5,638 nt of DNA. Origin: an uncultured bacterium (lineage in GTDB: Bacteria; Bacillota; Clostridia; Lachnospirales; Lachnospiraceae). This document shows, piece by piece, positions 1 to 4,923 of this stretch; position 1 is the stretch's first letter, and the number at the start of each line of letters is the position of its first letter. The DNA lies in assembly GCA_946543095.1 (NCBI GenBank), contig CAMNLO010000126.1, positions 1 through 5,638 on the forward strand, written 5' to 3'. A program made the position numbers and the translations under genes. Under the pieces are notes generated by a model. It was not told the DNA's origin and made no database searches. It saw nothing but the letters and a program-made list of their open reading frames with translations.

Positions 1-1
1 T

Positions 2-1132
2 TCAAGGGAAAACCGCCATGGCTTCGAGGAAGTGACCTATCTCCTGCTGTTTAATGAGCTGCCCAATAAGAACGAGCTGGAGAAATTCCGTGAGCTTCTG
101 GCCCGGTACCGTACTCTGCCCACCGACTTTGTCAGGGATATCATTCTCACAGCCCCCAGCAGGGATATGATGAACACGCTGGCAAGAAGCGTTCTGACCC
201 TCTATTCCTATGACGATAATTCGGACGATACCTCCATGCCCAATGTGCTGCGCCAGTGTCTGCAGCTGATCAGCGTCTTTCCGCTGTTATCCATTTACGG
301 CTATCACGCCTATACCCATTATCACGATCACAAGAGCCTGATCATCCATCAGCCTGACTTAAAGCTGGGAGCTGCGGAAAATATCCTGCATATCCTCCGG
401 GAGGACTCCAAATACACTCCCCTTGAGGCACAGCTTCTGGATCTTGCGCTGGTGCTCCATATGGAGCACGGCGGCGGCAACAACTCCTCCTTCACCACCC
501 ATGTGGTGACCTCCACCATGACGGACACCTACTCTGTCATGGCGGCAGCCTTAGGCTCCCTGAAGGGACCCAGACACGGCGGCGCCAATATCAAGGTGGT
601 GCATATGATCGAGGATCTGAAGGAAAACATCTCCGACTGGAAGGATGAGGAGGCCATAGCCGATTATCTCGGAAAGCTTCTGCACAGGGAAGCCTTTGAC
701 CGCCAGGGCCTGATCTACGGCGTGGGGCATGCGGTCTATTCCCTTTCCGATCCCCGTGAGGAAATGCTCCACAGCTTTGCGAAAAAGCTTTCCGAGGAGA
801 AGGGGCTTTCCGAGGAATTCGACCTCTATGAGAGAGTCGGACGTCTGGCCCCCCAGGTCATTGCCGGGGAGCGCAGGATCTATAAGGGCGTCTGTGTCAA
901 CGTGGACTTCTATTCCGGCTTTGTTTACAAGATGCTTGGACTGCCGGAGGCCCTGTTCACCCCTATTTTTGCCATGGCCAGGATTGTAGGCTGGTCTGCC
1001 CACAGGATCGAGGAGCTGGCAGGCCACGGCAAGATCATCCGTCCCGCCTATCTGGCGGTGGGAGGACAGCATGATTATGCTGCCCTTGCCGATCGCAACG
1101 AGGTCTCCGACTGGGTCAGCCAGAAAAACTGA
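2..1132 (+). CDS. gltA: Citrate synthase (Si-type family), 5'-truncated
   Basis: Condenses oxaloacetate and acetyl-CoA to citrate in the cytosol, feeding 2-oxoglutarate and glutamate synthesis. The frame is open from base 2 and the visible 376 residues match the family's large and small domains without a gap. The GTG at 32 is internal (preceded in frame by SRENRHGFEE), so the true start lies left of the window, roughly 70-80 residues upstream judging by usual family length. All three catalytic positions are visible: His in MEHGGGNNSSF (codon 467-469), His in GLIYGVGHAVYSLSDPR (codon 728-730) and Asp in NVDFYSG (codon 905-907). GPRHGGAN and FAMARIVGWSAHR are further signatures. The HGGGNN form differs from the E. 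coli HEQNAS form but is, to my knowledge, normal for the citrate/2-methylcitrate synthase branch in Firmicutes; 2-methylcitrate synthase cannot be excluded. It converges on thrC with a 41-bp gap. Confidence 0.96.
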   Translation, partial: SRENRHGFEEVTYLLLFNELPNKNELEKFRELLARYRTLPTDFVRDIILTAPSRDMMNTLARSVLTLYSYDDNSDDTSMPNVLRQCLQLISVFPLLSIYGYHAYTHYHDHKSLIIHQPDLKLGAAENILHILREDSKYTPLEAQLLDLALVLHMEHGGGNNSSFTTHVVTSTMTDTYSVMAAALGSLKGPRHGGANIKVVHMIEDLKENISDWKDEEAIADYLGKLLHREAFDRQGLIYGVGHAVYSLSDPREEMLHSFAKKLSEEKGLSEEFDLYERVGRLAPQVIAGERRIYKGVCVNVDFYSGFVYKMLGLPEALFTPIFAMARIVGWSAHRIEELAGHGKIIRPAYLAVGGQHDYAALADRNEVSDWVSQKN

Positions 1133-1138
1133 ACACCA

Positions 1139-1159
1139 GCGGATTCCGAAGTAATCCGT
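1139..1159. terminator. Weak hairpin between convergent gltA and thrC
   Basis: The 41-bp gap between the two stop codons holds a small inverted repeat: GCGGATT, 7-nt loop, AATCCGT (6 Watson-Crick pairs plus a terminal G-T). It is placed where a bidirectional terminator would be expected. On the plus strand no T run follows. On the minus strand a TTTTT lies about 12 nt past the stem, inside the end of gltA. It is therefore a poor fit to an intrinsic terminator, and the call rests mainly on position. Confidence 0.3.
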
Positions 1160-1173
1160 ATACTCCTCAGAAT

Positions 1174-2649
1174 CTACTTCAGAAAGTCCTCCACCACCTT
1201 TTGCATTTCCTCCTTTTCGCAGAGGGCGTTGTGGAGAATTTCTGCATCCATCAGCTCTGTCACGGCCTTCGGGATCTCCACCCCGGAGAGTTCCTTCAGC
1301 AGCTTTACCTGCTCAAAGGGATCCTCACTCTTTTTTCCGGGAGCGATGGCGTCGATGACGCTGCCCGGGAATTTATAGGGAGAGGCGGTGGAGGCGATGA
1401 GGCATTTCGCCGTGTCCTTTGTGTGATCCTTATACTGCCGGCAGACATGGGAAGCCACTGCGGTGTGGGGATCGATCACATAGTGATCCGTTTCATACAG
1501 CTCTTTGATTCTGTGTAAGGTCTCCTCCTCCGAAGCGTATCCGGCGTAAAAGCCCGAAAGCTTCTTCCCCATTTCTTCTGTGATGTCGTATTTTCCTTCC
1601 CTGCTTAAGCGCTGCATCAGTTCCTTTGTTTTCTTATCAGAGCCTGCGATGTCGCGGATCAGGCGCTCTAAATTGCTGGAGATCAGAATGTCCATGGAGG
1701 GAGATGAGGACAGGAAGAAGGGGCGGTTTCTGTCGTAGCTGCCGGTTTCAAAGAAGTCAAAGAGCACCTTGTTCTGGTTGGAGGCGCAGATCAGCTTCCC
1801 GACCGGAAGCCCCATGCGCTTTGCGTAGGAGGCCGCCAGGATATTGCCGAAATTGCCGGTGGGGACCACGATATTGATCTCCTCTCCCGCCTTTATGATC
1901 CCCTGCTTGCGCATTTCAGCATAGCCGTAGACATAGTAGGCTGCCTGGGGGATCAGTCTGCCGATATTGATGGAATTGGCGGAGGAGAACTGGAAGCCCT
2001 TCCGGCCCAGCTTCTCAGCCAGCTCTTTGTTGTTGAAGATCTGCTTTACCCCTGTCTGGGCATCGTCGAAATTGCCGTTGATCCCCACCACATGAGTGTT
2101 CTTTCCCTTCTCCGTCACCATCTGCAGCTGCTGGATCCTGCTGACGCCGTCCTTGGGATAAAAAACGATGATCCGGGTGCCGGGCACATCCGCAAAGCCC
2201 GCAAGCGCTGCCTTTCCGGTGTCCCCGGAGGTGGCTGTTAAGATCACGATCTCGTTGGTGAGGCCGTGCTTTTTCGCCGATGTGGTCATGAGATGGGGCA
2301 GGATGGATAAGGCCATATCCTTAAAGGCAATGGTCTTTCCGTGGAACAGCTCCAGATACACATCGCCGTCTGCTTGCCTGATGGGGGCAATGTCCGGGGT
2401 GTCGAATTTTTCGTCATAGGCCGCGTTCACACAGGCCCTTAATTCTTCCTCCGTCATATCCGTGAAGAATTCCTTCATGATCAGAAATGCGGTGTCCCGG
2501 TAGCTTTTGCCCACAAATTCCTCCACCGGAACAGGCAGCTTCGGAATACTCTCCGGCACAAACAATCCGCCGTCATCCGACAGGCCCTTTAAAATAGCTT
2601 CCGTGGCATTTACACTGACCTTTGCATCCCGGGTACTGTGGTATCTCAT
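1174..2649 (-). CDS. thrC: Threonine synthase, PLP-dependent
   Basis: Converts O-phosphohomoserine to threonine and phosphate, the last step of threonine synthesis, in the cytosol. The 491-residue protein is full length for the longer bacterial/fungal-type threonine synthases. It starts with the typical MRYHSTRD segment, followed by LSDDGGLFVPE. The PLP lysine is K110 in HGKTIAFKDMALS, the phosphate-binding SGDTGKAALAGF begins at residue 141, SSANSINIGR lies near 222-231, and the Gly-rich VPTGNFGNILAASYAKRMG lies near 262-280. The ATG at 2649 is supported by AAAGGA (bases 2657-2662) ending 7 nt upstream. No thrB or hom gene is adjacent, so it is not in a visible threonine operon. No T-box signature (GGTGGNACCGCG-like) was seen in the leader. 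No strong promoter was found; a weak candidate on the minus strand (TTGCAT, 17 nt, TACTAT; bases 2970 to 2942) would give a leader of nearly 290 nt running through the repeats. Confidence 0.97.
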   Translation of the reverse strand: MRYHSTRDAKVSVNATEAILKGLSDDGGLFVPESIPKLPVPVEEFVGKSYRDTAFLIMKEFFTDMTEEELRACVNAAYDEKFDTPDIAPIRQADGDVYLELFHGKTIAFKDMALSILPHLMTTSAKKHGLTNEIVILTATSGDTGKAALAGFADVPGTRIIVFYPKDGVSRIQQLQMVTEKGKNTHVVGINGNFDDAQTGVKQIFNNKELAEKLGRKGFQFSSANSINIGRLIPQAAYYVYGYAEMRKQGIIKAGEEINIVVPTGNFGNILAASYAKRMGLPVGKLICASNQNKVLFDFFETGSYDRNRPFFLSSSPSMDILISSNLERLIRDIAGSDKKTKELMQRLSREGKYDITEEMGKKLSGFYAGYASEEETLHRIKELYETDHYVIDPHTAVASHVCRQYKDHTKDTAKCLIASTASPYKFPGSVIDAIAPGKKSEDPFEQVKLLKELSGVEIPKAVTELMDAEILHNALCEKEEMQKVVEDFLK

Positions 2650-2665
2650 GATGAATTCCTTTCTT

Positions 2666-2729
2666 TGTCATTCCGATCCGGAGCATTGTGATCCGGAGCG
2701 TTCCGCTCTTTCAGATCCCTCGCAGATCA
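2666..2729. repeat. GTCATTCCGATCC-type intergenic repeat
   Basis: Begins TGTCATTCCGATCC and contains two direct copies of GATCCGGAGC (2675-2684 and 2690-2699, 15-bp period), then a hairpin GAGCG-TTC-CGCTC (2696-2708) and two CAGATC copies. Read on the plus strand it encodes CHSDPEHCDPERS, which resembles the spurious peptide style (SEPE, DPERSEG) often produced when the widespread TGTCATTCTGAGCG...AATCT intergenic repeats are translated. Membership of that group is inferred from memory of the style, not from alignment. It lies in the thrC 5' leader, ending about 16 bp from the start codon. Confidence 0.5.
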
Positions 2730-2752
2730 AAGCGGATACATTTGAAATAGTG

Positions 2753-2880
2753 TTAAGGAAACGCTGATTAAAGCGTTTCCCCCGCCGGATTCGGGTCGCG
2801 AAGCGACATATTTCCGTTCCGAATCCGTGCGATCCCCCGGAGGGGCTAAGGAAATGCTGAATTATTCAGCATTTCCTTAA
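2753..2880. repeat. 128-bp nested-hairpin element with terminal inverted repeats (MITE/REP-like)
   Basis: The ends are inverted copies: TTAAGGAAACGCTGA (2753-2767) and the reverse complement of 2866-2880, TTAAGGAAATGCTGA, 14 of 15 matching. Each end is itself a palindrome: GGAAACGCT-gattaa-AGCGTTTCC (2757-2780), and a perfect 16-bp arm pair TAAGGAAATGCTGAAT (2847-2862) with 2864-2879. Between them lies CGGATTCGG/CCGAATCCG (2786-2794 with 2819-2827) enclosing GTCGC-GAA-GCGAC (2795-2807), plus CCCC/GGGG pairing near 2834-2845. TTAA flanks both ends and could be a target-site duplication or part of the repeat. No T run follows either outer hairpin, so they are not convincing terminators. It encodes nothing. 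The structure suggests a non-autonomous mobile or REP-like element; copy number cannot be judged from one copy. Confidence 0.6.
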
Positions 2881-2889
2881 GGCATATCC

Positions 2890-2918
2890 GCGATCCGCCG
2901 ATCCTGTCCGGGGATCGC
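2890..2918. promoter_or_regulatory. Inverted repeat upstream of the AP2-gene promoter
   Basis: GCGATCC (2890-2896) pairs with GGATCGC (2912-2918). A second copy, CGATCC (2899-2904), can pair with the same right arm, giving two direct half-sites and one inverted half-site ending 4 bp before the putative -35 box. The position suits an operator, possibly for autoregulation, but it may instead be the remainder of the neighbouring repeats. Confidence 0.3.
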
Positions 2919-2922
2919 TTCA

Positions 2923-2951
2923 TTGCTTCAAAGCCCGAAAAATAGTATCAT
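2923..2951 (+). promoter_or_regulatory. Candidate sigma-70-type promoter for the AP2-domain gene
   Basis: TTGCTT (2923-2928), a 17-nt spacer and TATCAT (2946-2951). The -10 box matches TATAAT at 5 of 6 positions; the -35 keeps only the TTG. Initiation about 7 nt after the -10 would fall on or beside the ATG at 2958, giving a leaderless or nearly leaderless mRNA. This fits the absence of any Shine-Dalgarno sequence before that ATG. Confidence 0.45.
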
Positions 2952-2957
2952 AAATCC

Positions 2958-3749
2958 ATGTCAAATGCAATGAAGGGTGTCTATCCCACGAGCAAAAAAG
3001 ACGGCACGGAAAGCTTTCGTGCATCCATAACCTTCCGGGGCAAGCATATCTCTCTGGGAAGCTATACTTCCATGGAAACGGCGGCGAAGGTCTACCAGGA
3101 GGCAGCGGCCCTGATCCGTTCCGAACAGGAGCCGGATGACTATCCGGAAGACGCCCTTCTCCCTTTTGAAAAACACATCAGCCTGGTGAATTTCAGGGAC
3201 AACGGCGTCTATTTCGCAAACCCCATCTACTTAAGGCCCCGTTTTTTCCGCTACTATCTGCGCCCGGAGGAGTTCCTCCTTTTCGATATCGAGGAGCTGT
3301 TCTACTATTCCTCCCATAAGATCAGCTTCCGGGGAGGCCATGTTTTTGTGGCGGACTACGGCAGCCAGATCAATATCAAAAGCCGCTACGGGATCCGCCC
3401 CTTCGCGGTGAAGGACCGGGACTATCTGTTTTGCAACGGAGATGATCACGACTACAGATTCGGGAATATCGAGATCGTCAATCCCTACTACGGCGTGCGA
3501 AGGATCACAAAGAACGAAAAGGTCTGCTATAAGGCACTGATCCATGTACGGGGGGATATGAAGATCGGGGTGTATGAAACGGAGCTGGAGGCTGCCATCG
3601 CATACAATAAAGCAGCGGATATCCTGAAAAAGAAGGGGGTTGCAAAGCAGTTTCCCATTAACGAGCCGGAGTGTTCTCCCAAGGAATATTCGGAGATCTA
3701 TGTCAGGGTTTCCATATCGGAAGGGATCCTGCGTTACCGCTCCTCGTAG
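2958..3749 (+). CDS. Double AP2-like domain protein with a degenerate HNH-type core; putative DNA-binding regulator
   Basis: 263 residues, no signal peptide or membrane segment, so probably cytosolic. Residues 7-54 form an AP2-like domain (GVYPTSKKDG, RASITFRGKHISLGSY, then an Ala-rich helix AAKVYQEAAAL). Residues 179-230 form a second one (GVRRITKNEK, YKALIHVRGDMKIGVYET, EAAIAYNKAADIL). AP2 domains bind DNA and in bacteria are often joined to HNH homing endonucleases. The middle keeps the outline of such a nuclease: FLLFDIEELF near 106-115 and CNGDDHDYRFGNIEIVN (159-175) parallel the VDHINGD-LDNR-NLR motif leading into AP2. However, the catalytic His position is Phe158, and the earlier conserved His region reads KSRYGI. 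Cleavage activity is therefore unlikely; a DNA-binding or regulatory role is inferred. ATG 2958 is chosen because the promoter points to it; ATG 2970, just before the first domain, is the alternative, and neither has a ribosome site. The 3' end overlaps the next gene's stop by 16 bp. The true target is unknown. Confidence 0.8.
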   Translation: MSNAMKGVYPTSKKDGTESFRASITFRGKHISLGSYTSMETAAKVYQEAAALIRSEQEPDDYPEDALLPFEKHISLVNFRDNGVYFANPIYLRPRFFRYYLRPEEFLLFDIEELFYYSSHKISFRGGHVFVADYGSQINIKSRYGIRPFAVKDRDYLFCNGDDHDYRFGNIEIVNPYYGVRRITKNEKVCYKALIHVRGDMKIGVYETELEAAIAYNKAADILKKKGVAKQFPINEPECSPKEYSEIYVRVSISEGILRYRSS

Positions 3750-4885
3750 TTCACAAAGAGGATGTTCAGGTCGCAAAGCCCCAGGATACCCGGGATCGTG
3801 GCGGTCTGGGAATACTGCCACATGGAATACTGATAGGGATAGTCCGGCAGATCAGAGGTGTCGGAATACCAGATCTCAAAATCCCCCAGCCTTGCCAGCT
3901 CGATCTCCTTTAACAGATAATACTTATTCCCGTATACCATGGGCACAAAACCGGCATTCTTCACGGCGTTGCAGAAGGCAGCGGTGTTTTTGGTCTTTTC
4001 ATCCCGCCGCAGGGCCATGGTACGGGCATTGGTCCCGATGTTTTCCTCCAGGATATAGGCAATGGGATAGGTCAGCTCGTACCGGATCGCCAGATCAACG
4101 CAGAAGGCTGCTTCTTCCATGGCTTCCTGTTCATTGATGGCCTGAGAGGAAAAATAGAGCCCGATGTTCATATCCGATTCCTTTGCCCGCTCCAGATTCT
4201 CTTCGATCATTTTGTCCTGCAGGATCGTGCCGCTCTCATACCCCCTCACGCCTGCCCTGAGCATGCAGAAATCAATGCCGTTCCGCTTTAAGGCCTCATA
4301 ATCCACCGCGCCGTTGTATTCATTTAAGTCAATGCCCACAAAGGAGGCCTGACGTCCGTTTTCGTAGTAGTGCATCAGATTGTTTTTGGCGGTGAATTTT
4401 GTCAGGTCATAGGTATTTTTCTTCAGATAGGGATTGATCAGCACCCATTCCTCTTCCCCTGCCGGATCCACCACCAGAGTGTGCTTCCCGTCGGTGGAGG
4501 GATCCGCCTCCGGAAGCTCCTCCTCTTCCTCTTCCGCTTCCTCAGTGAGCTCCGCCTCCGGTTCCACCGGATACATATCCCAGAAATCCAGATCCGAAGC
4601 CGTGAGTCCTTCCGGGGCGGCTTCCCCTGACACAGAGTTTTGGGAAGCAGAAACAGGATCAGCATTGGCGGTATCTTCTACAATGGAAACGGTTTCCGAA
4701 GCCTGCTCACCTGCAGCCGATTCCTTTGGCTTTGCAGTCTGCATAAAGGAGGAACGGTTCAGATAAAAGACCAGAGCGCAGACACCCAAAACACAAAGGG
4801 AGGCTATCAGGATCATTCCGCCAAAGCCTGCTTCTCCCTTGCGATCCATATCCAGTTCAAAATCATCCGACGATCTTTTGCCCAT
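3734..4885 (-). CDS. Membrane-anchored GH25 lysozyme-family protein with altered active site
   Basis: 383 residues. A 22-residue cytoplasmic N-terminus is followed by one membrane segment (about 23-42) with no signal-peptidase cysteine, so a type II anchor placing the rest outside. Residues 43-133 are a low-complexity Ser/Ala/Glu linker with a run of acidic residues (about 107-128). The GH25 fold spans about 181-380: FVGIDLNEYNGAVDYEAL with catalytic-type Asp186, CMLRAGVRGYESG, IGLYFSSQAINEQEA, PMVYGNKYYL, and the C-terminal MWQYSQTATIPGI and CDLNILF. GH25 muramidases cut the MurNAc-GlcNAc bond and normally carry D-x-E after a Tyr-Pro strand; here it reads YPIAYILEEN, with Ile278 for the Asp and Glu280 kept. 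The usual Trp-x-x-Gln-Tyr segment is IWYSDTS. Activity may be reduced or lost; a peptidoglycan-binding role is possible. The start has AAAAGGAG (4897-4904) 11 nt upstream, slightly long. Divergent from apbE. Confidence 0.88.
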   Translation of the reverse strand: MGKRSSDDFELDMDRKGEAGFGGMILIASLCVLGVCALVFYLNRSSFMQTAKPKESAAGEQASETVSIVEDTANADPVSASQNSVSGEAAPEGLTASDLDFWDMYPVEPEAELTEEAEEEEEELPEADPSTDGKHTLVVDPAGEEEWVLINPYLKKNTYDLTKFTAKNNLMHYYENGRQASFVGIDLNEYNGAVDYEALKRNGIDFCMLRAGVRGYESGTILQDKMIEENLERAKESDMNIGLYFSSQAINEQEAMEEAAFCVDLAIRYELTYPIAYILEENIGTNARTMALRRDEKTKNTAAFCNAVKNAGFVPMVYGNKYYLLKEIELARLGDFEIWYSDTSDLPDYPYQYSMWQYSQTATIPGILGLCDLNILFVNYEER

Positions 4886-4923
4886 TTGTGGAAACGCTCC
4901 TTTTCGTGATAGAATATCACATT
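4886..4923. promoter_or_regulatory. Divergent promoter region with a perfect inverted repeat (candidate operator)
   Basis: Only 38 bp separate the two start codons. GTGATA-GAA-TATCAC (4906-4920) is a perfect 6+6 inverted repeat. On the plus strand TAGAAT (4910-4915) is a -10 match at 5 of 6, with a weak -35 TTGTGG (4886-4891) 18 nt upstream. On the minus strand TATTCT (bases 4916 to 4911) is preceded by TG and one base, an extended -10. Both -10 boxes lie inside the repeat, so one protein bound there could block both genes. The plus-strand start point would fall about 2 nt before the apbE ATG. Confidence 0.5.

Noticed and set aside
32..34. GTG as the citrate synthase start
   Set aside because: The frame is open upstream to the window edge and the preceding residues continue the family sequence.
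551..1072. 173-residue minus-strand frame inside citrate synthase
   Set aside because: It is the complement of an intact, motif-complete citrate synthase and has no family features of its own.
2507..2767. Plus-strand frame running from antisense thrC into the intergenic repeat
   Set aside because: Its tail (CHSDPEHCDPERS) is a translated non-coding repeat and the rest is complement of thrC.
2847..2879. Intrinsic terminator from the perfect 16-bp palindrome
   Set aside because: No T tract after the stem on either strand, and it forms one end of a larger inverted-repeat element.
2650..2957. T-box or other threonine-responsive leader for thrC
   Set aside because: No T-box consensus or attenuator with a following T run; the hairpins are explained better by repeat elements.
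3231..3821. 196-residue open frame on the minus strand, antisense to the AP2 gene
   Set aside because: No recognisable domain, His/Pro/Ile-rich shadow composition, and it lies wholly against a frame with clear AP2 motifs.
3640..4137. 165-residue plus-strand frame across the AP2/GH25 junction
   Set aside because: Arg/Ser/Pro-rich shadow over the GH25 fold; no ribosome site or domain.
4434..4766. Ser-rich plus-strand frame
   Set aside because: The Ser run is only the antisense of the Glu-rich linker of the GH25-like protein.
4890..4898. GGAAACGCT in the GH25 leader, identical to an arm of the 2757-2780 hairpin
   Set aside because: Only a 9-mer match with no surrounding similarity; most likely chance and the overlap with the ribosome site.
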